A stretch of 64,000 nt of DNA, taken from Oceanihabitans sp. 2_MG-2023 (GTDB taxonomy: Bacteria; Bacteroidota; Bacteroidia; Flavobacteriales; Flavobacteriaceae). Below the pieces are notes generated by a model. It made no database searches, was not told the DNA's origin, and saw only the letters and a list, made by a program, of their open reading frames with translations. The stretch is taken from assembly GCF_030547245.1 (NCBI RefSeq), contig NZ_JAUOQT010000002.1, forward strand, positions 248,001 to 312,000. The letters are read 5' to 3'. This document shows, in pieces, positions 1-9,458 of this stretch; the stretch's first letter is position 1; each line of letters starts with the position of its first letter. The translations under genes were made by a program, and so were the position numbers.

Positions 1-1266
1 GATGATAGAAGAAAAATGCTTGACAAAGCCGAGACTCTAAAAAAAGAACCTTTATTAGATAAAACAACAATTCTTGGAAGCGGTTATTATTCGGAATACA
101 GAACAGATGATGCGCGATTAACCATTGAACTACTTAAAAAGGCTTCCGAATTTGGAGCAACGATTCTAAATTATTGCGAGATGAGAGATTTCATATATAA
201 TACAGAAGGAAAACTTAAAACTATCTCATGTATCGATCACAATTCCGAAGAAATATTAAACATAAAATCTCGAAATTTCGTTTCTGCAACTGGACCTTGG
301 GTTGATAAATTACGAGAGAAAGATGCTTCCAAAAATAAAAAGCATTTACACTTAACTAAAGGTGTACATCTTGTTTTTCCTATTGAAAAATTTCCATTAC
401 AACAATCGGTTTATTTTGATGTAGCAGATGGACGCATGATTTTTGCAATTCCTAGAGGTCGAGCAACCTATGTTGGTACGACAGACACCGATTATTTTGG
501 AAATTTAGAACGTGTAGTTACCACAAAAGCAGATGTTCATTATTTACTGGATGCTGTAAATGATGCATTTACTGAAATTCATTTAGTTGAAAAAGACATC
601 GAATCCAATTGGGCTGGATTACGACCATTAATTCATGAGGAAAAAAAAGACCCTTCCGAATTATCGCGAAAAGATGAAATATTTATTTCTAAAAGTGGTT
701 TAATTTCTATTGCTGGTGGAAAATTAACAGGTTATAGAAAAATGGCACATCGTGCTATTGATGCTGTTTTAAATACAATGACGTATAAACAAGTTGTCAA
801 ACTTAAAGAGTCGCAAACTGAAAAAATTACGTTGACATCGAACCCGATGACTTCTAATAAAGAAGTAAAAAAATATCGCAAAAAACTATATTTAAGGCTA
901 CAAAAAGCTGGAATAGAAAATGATTATTTTGCTTGGTACTTAACTTCCAATTATGGAAAACAAGCAGATGAAATAGTAGGCAAAATGCCATTTTTTAAAA
1001 ACAAAAATGCCGAAGCGCGATTAATTAGAGCAGAGTTATGGTATGGTATTCATTTTGAAATGATTAATAGTCTTTCCGATTTTTTTGTGCGAAGAACAGG
1101 AAGACTATACTTTAATATTTCTAGTGTTTTAAAATTTGAAACGCTAATTATTAAAGACTGTATACAATATTTAGATTGGGATGCTAATCGTGTTAAAAAA
1201 GAAGAAGACATTTTAAGTATACTTATTAAAGATGCTACTTATTTTTATGATAAAGAATTGGACTAA
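1..1266 (+). CDS. glpD: Glycerol-3-phosphate dehydrogenase, C-terminal part (cut by window edge)
   Basis: FAD-dependent glycerol-3-phosphate dehydrogenase, oxidising glycerol 3-phosphate to dihydroxyacetone phosphate and passing electrons to quinone at the inner membrane. The frame is open to base 1 and the start lies outside, so the N-terminal dinucleotide-binding fold is missing; roughly 100 residues are absent compared with the usual 500-550. Visible family segments are the DDRRKMLDKAETL stretch right at the edge, YVGTTDTDY, and SIAGGKLTGYRKMA, which closes the FAD domain, followed by the helical C-terminal domain. It runs head-on into the next gene with only 5 nt between stop codons. I see no frameshift, so it is partial, not a pseudogene. 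Confidence 0.93.
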   Translation, partial: DDRRKMLDKAETLKKEPLLDKTTILGSGYYSEYRTDDARLTIELLKKASEFGATILNYCEMRDFIYNTEGKLKTISCIDHNSEEILNIKSRNFVSATGPWVDKLREKDASKNKKHLHLTKGVHLVFPIEKFPLQQSVYFDVADGRMIFAIPRGRATYVGTTDTDYFGNLERVVTTKADVHYLLDAVNDAFTEIHLVEKDIESNWAGLRPLIHEEKKDPSELSRKDEIFISKSGLISIAGGKLTGYRKMAHRAIDAVLNTMTYKQVVKLKESQTEKITLTSNPMTSNKEVKKYRKKLYLRLQKAGIENDYFAWYLTSNYGKQADEIVGKMPFFKNKNAEARLIRAELWYGIHFEMINSLSDFFVRRTGRLYFNISSVLKFETLIIKDCIQYLDWDANRVKKEEDILSILIKDATYFYDKELD

Positions 1267-1271
1267 AGTGC

Positions 1272-3779
1272 TTAAAAATTGAATCCGAAACTACCAGTAA
1301 TACCAAATTTTCTTGCATCAGGATAATTCGTTTTATCTAAATAGTTTCCTCTAAAATTAAAATCGATTCGAAACACTTTAAATATATTATCTATACCAAA
1401 ACTATATTCATAATACGCTTTATTATTTGGTGCTGTATAAACTAAACCAGAAGCATTAAGTGCTCTGTTTTCTTTTGAAATTTCACCAACAACAGCTCTA
1501 AATCCTACTATTTCTCTCCAGTTTAGCTTACGCAAAAAAGGAATTCGAGAAAAAAAACGACCATTAAAATTATGTTGTATGTGCATGGATGCGTAGGTAT
1601 CTGTTACAAACTCGTAATAATCTAAATTAGAAAAGGTATTATATATAGAAAAATAACTTTGATTTCCTGGAACCACACTTAATAAACCTAATGGAACTTC
1701 GCCAAATGTTTTTCCTACTTCTAAAGTTGTATATAACCTTCCTAAACCACCGACAGACCAAGGTTGTAAGTAGGAAAACTGAAGCTTAGTATAGTCAAAA
1801 TCACTATTTATAACGCCTTTATCTCCTCTAGTAACCTGTGCAAATATTCTTGCAAAACCATCATTAGCTTCTCTACGTTCTACTCCATAACCTGTCATTT
1901 TTCTTTTTGGAAAATATGAAACAGATAAAGCACTTTCAAATTGTTTGATTTCCGATTCGGTAGTTGTTTGCGTTTCGTCTGTATAATAATCTAAACTAAA
2001 CGTTTTAGATGCCGACTCTAATGTTCTATAATTACCACTTAATCTAAAAACTACGTTTCTAACCGGCTCCATTTCTATTGCGAGGCTCGTTAGATTAATA
2101 GAGGTAAGTTTATCGTTAGTTCCAGTCCCTACCACAGACGACGATGCTAAACTACGACCTAATACATCTGTAGAAGTCGTTAAACTAGCTCCAATTTGCT
2201 CTACATCTCTTCGGTTTCCACCAGAAATAATAAATCTATTTTTCTTATCTAGAAGGACTTTTCCAGAAATTCCATATTTAAATTTATCGTCTTTAAAACC
2301 ATATGCTCCAAAACCTTCAATACGCCAAAGGTCATTTTGTCCAAAATAGGTTCTTCCTCCTGCTCGTAATCGTAAACCTTCTACATCATTAAAACCAAAG
2401 GTGGAAAAAATGGGCCCATAATCTAAATTTAAACTAGGCATTTCAATATATCCTGAAGCTAGAATGCTTCCAACATTGTAAAGACGTTTAAACTTTTTAA
2501 CCGTTTTTAAGGTATCTAGCATTTTGTAAACACCTTTTTCATCTTTACTCAAGGCTTCCATTCGGTTTTCTTCCCAAAAATCGTCTTCGCGATTATAAAT
2601 ATCTTTATCGTAGTTATATACTTCTTGATTATAGAACTTTTCGTCTTTTGGTTTATTAAACGCATAATTATCATACAAAGTAGTACGTTTACCATAAACT
2701 CCTCGAGCTTCTTCCTTTTTATTAAAAGAGAAATCCGACATAAAATAATCTCTTTTTAATAATAATAAAGAATCATTAAGTACATCAAATTCTTGTTCTA
2801 TATAAATTTCTTTTACCCAGTTTATGTTTGCGCTTTTAGAAGCCTGCATATTAATTTCTTTAATTGCATAGGTAGTGTCTGCAACCCAAAAATCACCTTT
2901 AAAGGTAAGTTCGTTTTTACGTCTTGGGTAATATATAATGTTATAACACCATTTGTTGTCACGATATGTACTATCGGATAAGACGTAGTTGTAGGTATTA
3001 ATTCCAGTTCTTGATATTGGACTCACAAAGCTCTTATCGAAAAATTTGAGGTAGTTATCATAAATATCAAATTCTGAATACAGATCATTTACGAAATCTA
3101 TAATGACCTGATTATCGCTAAAACCAGAATTTTTATTTCCTAACAAATCTACTTTTTCTTTATTAATTAAGTTATCACCGTAAACTTTAGTTACAGCTTC
3201 ATTAATAAAAATGGGCAAGTATGTTTTTCCTGTTACTCGAGAGGTATCTACCTCATTAAAAACAAATTCCATACCTCTAAATAGTTTGCTTTTAATGAGG
3301 GAGCTATCTATGGTATTGAGGTCAAACTCTACTTTTTCGTATTTATCGTATTCGTATTGTTTAAATTGTTTTAATCCATTTTTTCGTTTGTGTTCCCAAA
3401 CTTTTTTAAGGATTGCAATGGCAGGATTTTCCGATTCTTTTTTAGATTGTTTACCGGTAACAATTACGACTTCATCTAAGGATCCAGCTTCTTCTTTTAA
3501 AACAAAATTAAGTTCGTAATTAACTCTTTTTTCTAGAGGAACATCTAAAGTAGCAAAACCTATAAAAGAAACTAACACAGCATCCCAAGTGGCATCAGAC
3601 TCTAAATAAAAAGTTCCATTTTCATCGGTTATTGTACCTTCAGAAGAACCTTTAAATATGACATTTGCAAAAGCTACAGGTTCGTTAAACTCATCATACA
3701 CCTTACCACTAACTTTAGTTTGTGCAACAACGGTAACAATTCCGAAAAAAAATAATAAAAGAATTAATTTATACTTCAT
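1272..3779 (-). CDS. DUF5686 outer-membrane protein with CarboxypepD_reg-like N-terminus
   Basis: 835-residue predicted outer-membrane protein. Residues 1-19 form a Sec signal peptide ending VVAQ; residues about 22-105 are a carboxypeptidase-regulatory-like beta-sandwich (KVSGKVYDEFNEPVAFANV, then DENGTFYL), as found at the front of SusC-type proteins. The remainder matches the DUF5686 type, ending in a beta-barrel with C-terminal phenylalanine (FGFNF). There is no TonB-dependent plug. Function is unknown; the family is widespread in Bacteroidota and is thought to act in the envelope. The gene is monocistronic in appearance, between the convergent glpD and the terminator of upstream pdhB. ATG start at the signal peptide. 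Confidence 0.85.
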   Translation of the reverse strand: MKYKLILLLFFFGIVTVVAQTKVSGKVYDEFNEPVAFANVIFKGSSEGTITDENGTFYLESDATWDAVLVSFIGFATLDVPLEKRVNYELNFVLKEEAGSLDEVVIVTGKQSKKESENPAIAILKKVWEHKRKNGLKQFKQYEYDKYEKVEFDLNTIDSSLIKSKLFRGMEFVFNEVDTSRVTGKTYLPIFINEAVTKVYGDNLINKEKVDLLGNKNSGFSDNQVIIDFVNDLYSEFDIYDNYLKFFDKSFVSPISRTGINTYNYVLSDSTYRDNKWCYNIIYYPRRKNELTFKGDFWVADTTYAIKEINMQASKSANINWVKEIYIEQEFDVLNDSLLLLKRDYFMSDFSFNKKEEARGVYGKRTTLYDNYAFNKPKDEKFYNQEVYNYDKDIYNREDDFWEENRMEALSKDEKGVYKMLDTLKTVKKFKRLYNVGSILASGYIEMPSLNLDYGPIFSTFGFNDVEGLRLRAGGRTYFGQNDLWRIEGFGAYGFKDDKFKYGISGKVLLDKKNRFIISGGNRRDVEQIGASLTTSTDVLGRSLASSSVVGTGTNDKLTSINLTSLAIEMEPVRNVVFRLSGNYRTLESASKTFSLDYYTDETQTTTESEIKQFESALSVSYFPKRKMTGYGVERREANDGFARIFAQVTRGDKGVINSDFDYTKLQFSYLQPWSVGGLGRLYTTLEVGKTFGEVPLGLLSVVPGNQSYFSIYNTFSNLDYYEFVTDTYASMHIQHNFNGRFFSRIPFLRKLNWREIVGFRAVVGEISKENRALNASGLVYTAPNNKAYYEYSFGIDNIFKVFRIDFNFRGNYLDKTNYPDARKFGITGSFGFNF

Positions 3780-3806
3780 TTAGTCCACTTCAAATTTCAT
3801 TATACT

Positions 3807-3840
3807 AAAAAACTTCATCAACAATGTTGCCAATGAAGTT
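3807..3840 (-). terminator. Terminator of pdhB
   Basis: Arms AACTTCAT (3811-3818) and ATGAAGTT (3833-3840), with an inner CAACA/TTG pairing. Read on the minus strand the hairpin is followed by a T run. It lies just after the pdhB stop codon. Confidence 0.75.
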
Positions 3841-3863
3841 TATATAACGAAAATAATTCGTTT

Positions 3864-4841
3864 TTATTTATACATTACCTTTTTTACCGCTTTTACCACA
3901 TCGTCACTATTTGGTAACCATTCTGCTAATAAAACTGGTGAATAAGGAGCAGGAGTATCTGCTGTGTTTATTTTTACAATTGGAGCATCTAAATAATCAA
4001 AAGCTTTCTCTTGAACTTGGTATGTAATTTCTGTTGATACGTTACCAAAAGGCCAAGCCTCTTCAAGAATAACCAATCTATTTGTTTTTTTAACCGAAGT
4101 TAAAATGGTATTAATATCTAATGGTCTTACCGTACGTAAGTCTATAACTTCGCAGGAAATCCCTTCTTTTTCTAATTGATCTGCAGCTTTATATGCATCT
4201 TTAATAATTTTACCAAAAGAGACAATAGTTACATCGGTTCCTTCTCTCTTAACTTCTGCAACTCCAATAGGCACAATATACTCTCCTTCTGGCACCTCTC
4301 CTTTATCTCCATACATTTGTTCACTTTCCATAAAGATTACTGGATCATCATCACGTATAGCTGCCTTTAATAAACCTTTTGCATCATAAGGATTCGATGG
4401 TACAATTACTTTTAAACCTGGCGTGTTAGCAAACCAGCTTTCAAAAGCTTGAGAGTGCGTGGCTCCTAATTGACCAGCAGATCCTGTTGGGCCACGAAAA
4501 ACTATAGGACATTTAAATTGTCCTCCAGACATTTGTCTAATTTTTGCAGCGTTATTAATAATTTGATCAATACCTACTAATGCAAAATTAAAAGTCATAA
4601 ACTCTACAATAGGTCTATTTCCTGTCATTGTAGAACCTACAGCTATTCCAGAAAAACCAAGTTCTGCAATTGGTGTATCTATAACACGTTTTGCACCAAA
4701 TTCATCTAGCATTCCTTTACTAGCTTTATAAGCTCCATTATATTCTGCTACTTCCTCACCCATTAAGTAAATACTTTCGTCTTTGCGCATTTCTTCACTC
4801 ATTGCTTCGCAAATAGCTTCTCTAAATTGTATAGTCTTCAT
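3864..4841 (-). CDS. pdhB: Pyruvate dehydrogenase E1 component, beta subunit
   Basis: Beta subunit of the heterotetrameric E1 of the pyruvate dehydrogenase complex, which decarboxylates pyruvate with thiamine diphosphate for transfer to lipoyl-E2. Length (325 residues) is normal. Seen: MGEEVAEYNGAYKASKGM and RVIDTPIAELGFSGIAVG of the pyrimidine-binding transketolase domain, the GPTGSAGQLGATHSQ loop, and the C-terminal transketolase domain with LILEEAWPFGNVSTEI. The alpha subunit and E2 are not adjacent on this side (etfB lies upstream, divergent), as is common in flavobacteria where pdhA-pdhC sit elsewhere. A -7-like box lies 22 nt upstream. Confidence 0.95.
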   Translation of the reverse strand: MKTIQFREAICEAMSEEMRKDESIYLMGEEVAEYNGAYKASKGMLDEFGAKRVIDTPIAELGFSGIAVGSTMTGNRPIVEFMTFNFALVGIDQIINNAAKIRQMSGGQFKCPIVFRGPTGSAGQLGATHSQAFESWFANTPGLKVIVPSNPYDAKGLLKAAIRDDDPVIFMESEQMYGDKGEVPEGEYIVPIGVAEVKREGTDVTIVSFGKIIKDAYKAADQLEKEGISCEVIDLRTVRPLDINTILTSVKKTNRLVILEEAWPFGNVSTEITYQVQEKAFDYLDAPIVKINTADTPAPYSPVLLAEWLPNSDDVVKAVKKVMYK

Positions 4842-4863
4842 CTATTATAAATATTATGAAAAA

Positions 4864-4871
4864 CAAAAATA
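4864..4871 (-). promoter_or_regulatory. Putative -7 box of pdhB
   Basis: Minus-strand TATTTTTG fits the Bacteroidota TAnnTTTG element, 22 nt before the pdhB ATG. The expected -33 TTTG is only TTAG (19 nt further upstream), so this is a weak call. Confidence 0.45.
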
Positions 4872-5064
4872 GCAATAAAAGAAAAACTTTCTAATAAAGA
4901 TTTGTTTAAAATTTATTATGCACGCATAGTAAATATTCAAAATATTATAATTAACTTCGTAGCCAAGAAAATAAAGTCTAAAATATTAATCCGTTATTTC
5001 TTATCCGAAATCGTTATAGTTCTAGGCTTTACAAAAAATACAATTTTAATTAAATTATATAATT

Positions 5065-5811
5065 ATGAAAATTTTAGTGTGTATCAGTCACGTTCCTGAC
5101 ACGACATCAAAAATTAATTTTACTGAAGGAGATACAAAATTTGATACCAATGGTGTACAATTTGTTATTAATCCTAACGATGAGTTTGGGTTAACTCGTG
5201 CCATGTGGTTTAAAGAAAAACAAGGAGCTAGTGTAGCCGTTGTTAATGTAGGAGGTCCTGAAACAGAACCTACTTTACGTAAGGCCTTAGCTATTGGAGC
5301 AGATGAGGCTATTAGAGTAAATACAGAAGCTGTAGATGGTTTTGCTGTTGCAAAACAACTAGCTAAAGTAATTGAAGATGGTGCATACGACCTAGTAATT
5401 GCTGGTCGTGAGTCAATTGATTATAATGGCGGAATGGTTCCTGGTATGATAGCTGCATTAACCAATGCTAATTTTGTAAATAACTGTATTAGTCTAGAAG
5501 TGGAAGGTACAAATGCAACTGCTACTAGAGAAATTGATGGGGGAAAAGAAACCGTTACTACTAGTTTACCTTTAGTTATAGGAGGCCAAAAAGGATTAGT
5601 TGAAGAAAGCGATTTACGCATACCAAACATGAGAGGAATTATGATGGCGCGTAAAAAACCGTTACAAGTTTTAGAACCAATTGTAACCGAAGCTGAAACT
5701 ACTTCTGTGAAATTTGAAAAACCAGCCCCAAAAGGTGCTGTAACACTTGTAGCTCCAGATAATTTAGACGAATTAGTAAGCCTACTTCATAACGAAGCTA
5801 AAGTAATTTAG
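5065..5811 (+). CDS. etfB: Electron transfer flavoprotein, beta subunit
   Basis: Beta (AMP-binding) subunit of electron transfer flavoprotein, which collects electrons from acyl-CoA dehydrogenases and passes them to ETF:quinone oxidoreductase. 248 residues, normal length. Seen: MKILVCISHVPDTTSKINF at the N-terminus, AIRVNTEAVDGFAVAKQLA, the AGRESIDYNGGMVPGMIA region and IDGGKETVTTSLPLVIGGQ, which matches the ETF-beta signature. It is followed after 106 nt by etfA in the same direction. A weak hairpin and a short stem sit in the gap, so the two may be made in different amounts. Confidence 0.96.
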   Translation: MKILVCISHVPDTTSKINFTEGDTKFDTNGVQFVINPNDEFGLTRAMWFKEKQGASVAVVNVGGPETEPTLRKALAIGADEAIRVNTEAVDGFAVAKQLAKVIEDGAYDLVIAGRESIDYNGGMVPGMIAALTNANFVNNCISLEVEGTNATATREIDGGKETVTTSLPLVIGGQKGLVEESDLRIPNMRGIMMARKKPLQVLEPIVTEAETTSVKFEKPAPKGAVTLVAPDNLDELVSLLHNEAKVI

Positions 5812-5826
5812 TTTACTAATTAAGTT

Positions 5827-5853
5827 ATCCCAAACTGGCTTTGGGATCTTTTG
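5827..5853 (+). terminator. Weak hairpin after etfB
   Basis: Arms ATCCCAAA (5827-5834) and TTTGGGAT (5840-5847) with loop CTGGC, followed by CTTTTG. The T run is short, so partial termination or mRNA protection between etfB and etfA is more likely than full termination. Confidence 0.5.
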
Positions 5854-5878
5854 AAGTTAACAAAAAAAATAATTAAGA

Positions 5879-5896
5879 TTTCTACTTTCGTGGGAA
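5879..5896 (+). other. Short stem with TTTC loop upstream of etfA
   Basis: TTTCTAC-TTTC-GTGGGAA can pair with G-U wobbles at the RNA level. It lies 21 nt before the etfA ATG. Near-identical stems occur before thyA (9459-9476) and in the tig leader (50348-50363). TACTTTCG inside it also resembles a -7 box with T-to-C change, so it may be promoter rather than RNA structure. Confidence 0.4.
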
Positions 5897-5917
5897 TGAC
5901 AAATAAAAATATGTATC

Positions 5918-6877
5918 ATGTCAGTTTTAGTATATACAGAATCAGAACAAGGAAAATTTAAAAAAGTAGCTTTAGAAGTAGCTTCTTATGCAAAAGCAGT
6001 TGCTAATCAATTGGGAACAACTGTGACAGCTGTAACCATTAACACTAGCGATGCAAGTGCTTTAGGGAACTATGGTGTAGATAAAGTATTAAACGTTACT
6101 AACACACAATTAAATACTTTTAACGCAAAAGCATATGCAGATGTAGTAAAGCAAGCTGCAGAAAAAGAAAGCGCAAAAGTAGTTATTGTTAGCTCCAGTG
6201 CAGATAGTAAATATTTAGCACCATTATTAGCCGTTGGCTTACAAGCTGGATACGCAACCAATGTGGTTGAAGCTCCTTCGAGCACTTCTCCTTTTACAGT
6301 AAAACGTACAGCGTTTACAAATAAGGCATTTAATATGACAACTATTAATACCGATGTAAAAATAGTTGCAGTATCAAACAATTCTTTTGGATTAGTAGAA
6401 AATTCAGGTAGCGCTGCTGCGGAAGAATTTACTCCTACAGTTTCAGATTTCACCGTAAATGTACAATCGGTAGATAAAGCAAGTGATAAAGTTAGTATTG
6501 CTGATGCAGAGATAGTAGTTTCTGCTGGTCGTGGATTAAAAGGTCCAGAAAACTGGGGAATGGTTGAAGAATTAGCAGATGTACTTGGTGCAGCTACAGC
6601 TTGTTCTAAACCTGTTAGTGATTTAGGTTGGAGACCACACAGCGAACACGTAGGACAAACAGGAAAACCGGTAGCCTCAAACTTATATATTGCTATTGGT
6701 ATTTCTGGTGCTATACAACACTTAGCAGGAATTAACGCTAGTAAAGTAAAAGTAGTTATTAACACAGATCCAGAAGCTCCTTTCTTTAAAGCAGCAGACT
6801 ATGGTGTTGTTGGTGATGCTTTTGAAGTTGTACCAGCTTTAATCGAAAAATTAAAAGCCTTTAAGGCACAACAATAA
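5918..6877 (+). CDS. etfA: Electron transfer flavoprotein, alpha subunit
   Basis: FAD-binding alpha subunit of ETF, partner of the preceding etfB. 319 residues. The N-terminal Rossmann-like half (residues 1-190) starts MSVLVYTESEQGKFKK; the C-terminal FAD domain contains VVSAGRGLKGPENWG, GWRPHSEHVGQTGKPV and IAIGISGAIQHLAG, the last being the ETF-alpha signature around the flavin. It ends with a strong terminator at 6910-6951. The etfB-etfA order is usual in flavobacteria. Confidence 0.97.
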   Translation: MSVLVYTESEQGKFKKVALEVASYAKAVANQLGTTVTAVTINTSDASALGNYGVDKVLNVTNTQLNTFNAKAYADVVKQAAEKESAKVVIVSSSADSKYLAPLLAVGLQAGYATNVVEAPSSTSPFTVKRTAFTNKAFNMTTINTDVKIVAVSNNSFGLVENSGSAAAEEFTPTVSDFTVNVQSVDKASDKVSIADAEIVVSAGRGLKGPENWGMVEELADVLGAATACSKPVSDLGWRPHSEHVGQTGKPVASNLYIAIGISGAIQHLAGINASKVKVVINTDPEAPFFKAADYGVVGDAFEVVPALIEKLKAFKAQQ

Positions 6878-6909
6878 ATATATTTTTTATAAATTGTATT
6901 GTTAAAAAG

Positions 6910-6951
6910 GACTGTTTAAATTTTGTTTTGTCCTAATTTAAACAGTCTTTT
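6910..6951 (+). terminator. Terminator of etfA
   Basis: Perfect 13-bp stem, GACTGTTTAAATT (6910-6922) and AATTTAAACAGTC (6935-6947), followed by TTTT. Its right arm ends only 16 nt before the ATG of the next gene, so any promoter for that gene overlaps this hairpin or lies before it. Confidence 0.88.
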
Positions 6952-6963
6952 GTGTTTTTAAAT

Positions 6964-7578
6964 ATGAGCTTAGTCAAGTTAAACATAAAAGGTATTTCGT
7001 ATAGCCAAACTCAAAATGGCGCTTACGCATTGATTTTAAACGAAGTAGATGGAGACAGAAAACTCCCAATAGTTATTGGTGCTTTCGAAGCGCAATCTAT
7101 TGCCATTGCTTTAGAAAAAGAAATTCGTCCGCCAAGACCACTCACTCACGATTTATTCAAAAATTTTGCCGATAGATTTGATATTGTTGTTAAACAAGTA
7201 ATCATTCATAAACTAGTAGATGGCGTTTTCTATTCTAGTTTAATTTGCGAACGCGATAAAATTGAAGAAATTATTGATGCCAGAACAAGTGATGCAATTG
7301 CATTAGCCTTGCGGTTTCAAGCTCCAATTTTTACCTATAAAAACATTTTAGATAAAGCTGGAATTTATTTAAAAGTAAATCCAGAAAGCGAAGAAAAAAA
7401 CATTGAAGATGATGTCCTTTTAGATGCTTTAGTTGCAGAAGAATTAGAAACGACATCTCCAAACGAGACCTTTGCAAGTAAAACAATTGACGAATTACAC
7501 AATATGTTAGACGAAGCAGTTGCTAATGAAGACTATGAAAAAGCAGCACATATAAGAGATGAAATCTCTAAACGTTAA
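6964..7578 (+). CDS. Bifunctional nuclease (BFN/DUF151) family protein with UVR motif
   Basis: 204 residues from the ATG at 6964; a GTG four codons upstream is possible but lies against the etfA terminator. The N-terminal domain (residues 1-135) is of the BFN/DUF151 type: YALILNEVDGDRKLPIVIGA, FEAQSIAIALE, DARTSDAIALALRF. The last 40 residues form a UvrB/UvrC motif (LDEAVANEDYEKAAHIRDEI). BFN proteins from plants and Thermotoga are reported to have nuclease activity; the cellular role in Bacteroidota is not settled. It is followed 14 nt later by the nucleoside transporter, so the two may form one transcription unit. Confidence 0.87.
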   Translation: MSLVKLNIKGISYSQTQNGAYALILNEVDGDRKLPIVIGAFEAQSIAIALEKEIRPPRPLTHDLFKNFADRFDIVVKQVIIHKLVDGVFYSSLICERDKIEEIIDARTSDAIALALRFQAPIFTYKNILDKAGIYLKVNPESEEKNIEDDVLLDALVAEELETTSPNETFASKTIDELHNMLDEAVANEDYEKAAHIRDEISKR

Positions 7579-7592
7579 ATAAACAACAACAC

Positions 7593-9260
7593 ATGAGAAA
7601 TTTTGTATTAGCTATTGTAGCTATTTTTTTTGGACTTTCAACAACTAGTGCTCAAGACCTTGAAAAAAAATGGATAGCAAACAACCAAAACAATAGTTTT
7701 GAAACCTTAGAACTAAATCAAGGCGAATTTAATACAACAAATGCTTCTGGTGATTATATACATCAAAACAGCTTACTCGTTTTTTACTATAACCAACCAA
7801 CCGATACTATAAGACGTTACAAGATTAAAGAGCATACAGATTCTACTTTAGTTTTTACAGAAAAAAACACAGATTTTCTTTTTACAGCTGCTAAAGAAAA
7901 AGAGAATATAGCTATTACTAACACTACAGAAGTAAGCGATGGTATTATAGAGAGTCAAGGTTTCTCGATGCAAAGTTTGTGGCGAGGACTTTTAGGAATG
8001 GTTTCCCTAATTGTTTTAGCATTCCTTTTTAGTAGTAATAAAAAAGCGGTTAACTGGAAAACCGTAGGTTTAGGATTAGCGTTTCAACTTATTATTGCTG
8101 TAGGCGTTTTAAAAGTTCCTTTTGTTCAAAAAATATTCGAATGGATTGGCGGTTTATTTGTAAGCGTACTAGATTTCACAAGAGCAGGAAGTAAATTCCT
8201 ATTTGAAGGCTTAGTCGTAGATATGGATACTTTCGGGTTCATTTTCGCATTTCAAGTACTACCAACTATCATATTCTTTTCTGCTTTAACCTCACTCCTT
8301 TTCTATTTAGGAATTATTCAAAAAGTAGTAAAAGCTTTCGGAATCGTTTTATCCAAAGTTTTAAAAATTTCTGGTGCAGAAAGTCTAAGTGTTGCTGGAA
8401 ATATTTTCCTTGGACAAACCGAAGCTCCTTTACTTATCAAGGCATATTTAGAGAAAATGAATAAATCGGAAATGCTTCTGGTTATGATTGGTGGTATGGC
8501 AACTGTTGCAGGAGCTGTATTAGCTGCTTACATTGGTTTTCTTGGTGGAGACGATCCTGTTTTAAGATTACAATTCGCAAAACATTTACTAGCTGCATCT
8601 GTTATGGCTGCTCCTGGCGCTATAGTAATTTCAAAAATATTATATCCTCAAACCGAAGAAATAAACACCGATGTTAGTGTTTCCTCCGAAAAAATTGGTT
8701 CTAATATTCTAGATGCTATTGCTAATGGAACCACAGAAGGGTTACGACTTGCTGTAAATGTAGGTGCCATGCTTTTAGTATTTGTAGCTTTTATTGCAAT
8801 GCTTAACGGAATTCTAGGTTGGGTTGGAGATGTTACTACAATTAACACTTGGATTGCTGCAAATACAGCATACCAGAGTTTATCCTTAGAGCTTATTCTT
8901 GGTTATATATTCGCTCCATTAATGTGGTTAATAGGTGTTGCGACAGAAGATATGACTTTAATGGGGCAACTTTTAGGTATCAAATTAGCAGCAAGTGAGT
9001 TTGTTGGTTATATACAATTAGCAGACTTAAAAAATGTAGCAAGCGCAACTCATTTAACATATAACAAGTCTATTATAATGGCAACCTATATGCTATGTGG
9101 TTTTGCAAACTTTGCATCTATAGGTATTCAAATTGGTGGAATTGGATCTCTTGCTCCTGGACAGCGAAAAACCTTATCCGAATTTGGAATGAAAGCCTTA
9201 ATTGGTGGTACTATAGCATCGTTAATGTCTGCTACTATCGCTGGAATGATAATAGGGTAA
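7593..9260 (+). CDS. NupC-type concentrative nucleoside transporter with N-terminal exported domain
   Basis: 555 residues. The C-terminal 420 residues are a concentrative nucleoside transporter: AESLSVAGNIFLGQTEAPLL, MATVAGAVLAAYIG, GTTEGLRLAVNVGAML and LMWLIGVATEDM are CNT family segments, with about ten membrane helices. Unusual is the first ~125 residues: a signal peptide (cleavage near TSAQ) and about 100 polar residues that look like a small lipocalin-like beta domain (WIANNQNNSFETLELNQG, STLVFTEKNTDFLF). CNTs import nucleosides with Na+ or H+. The substrate is not predictable. It stands immediately before thyA, which fits nucleoside salvage feeding thymidylate metabolism. A terminator follows at 9328. 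Confidence 0.9.
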   Translation: MRNFVLAIVAIFFGLSTTSAQDLEKKWIANNQNNSFETLELNQGEFNTTNASGDYIHQNSLLVFYYNQPTDTIRRYKIKEHTDSTLVFTEKNTDFLFTAAKEKENIAITNTTEVSDGIIESQGFSMQSLWRGLLGMVSLIVLAFLFSSNKKAVNWKTVGLGLAFQLIIAVGVLKVPFVQKIFEWIGGLFVSVLDFTRAGSKFLFEGLVVDMDTFGFIFAFQVLPTIIFFSALTSLLFYLGIIQKVVKAFGIVLSKVLKISGAESLSVAGNIFLGQTEAPLLIKAYLEKMNKSEMLLVMIGGMATVAGAVLAAYIGFLGGDDPVLRLQFAKHLLAASVMAAPGAIVISKILYPQTEEINTDVSVSSEKIGSNILDAIANGTTEGLRLAVNVGAMLLVFVAFIAMLNGILGWVGDVTTINTWIAANTAYQSLSLELILGYIFAPLMWLIGVATEDMTLMGQLLGIKLAASEFVGYIQLADLKNVASATHLTYNKSIIMATYMLCGFANFASIGIQIGGIGSLAPGQRKTLSEFGMKALIGGTIASLMSATIAGMIIG

Positions 9261-9327
9261 AAAACACCTACTAACATAGAAAGTAAATTTCCTATAAAAA
9301 ACGTTAATAACTTTATAATAATATACC

Positions 9328-9363
9328 AAAGCATCAAGCAACAAAACTTGGTGCTTTTTTTTA
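9328..9363 (+). terminator. Terminator of the nucleoside transporter gene
   Basis: Stem AAAGCATCAAG / CTTGGTGCTTT (one wobble pair), loop CAACAAAA, then an uninterrupted T run. Confidence 0.85.
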
Positions 9364-9458
9364 TTTTAGCATCGCTTTTTATGTCATATAAAGCGCAGTT
9401 CAGGTATTTATTTTTAGAAATTCTAACTGCAAATAAAATCAAGTTTAATTTAATGAGA

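Noticed and set aside
1-1266. Possibility that glpD is a truncated pseudogene
   Set aside because: The frame stays open to base 1, so truncation is due to the window edge.
6070-6765. 231-residue minus-strand frame opposite etfA
   Set aside because: Antisense shadow of a fully conserved etfA; composition rich in S, T and A as expected from its codons.
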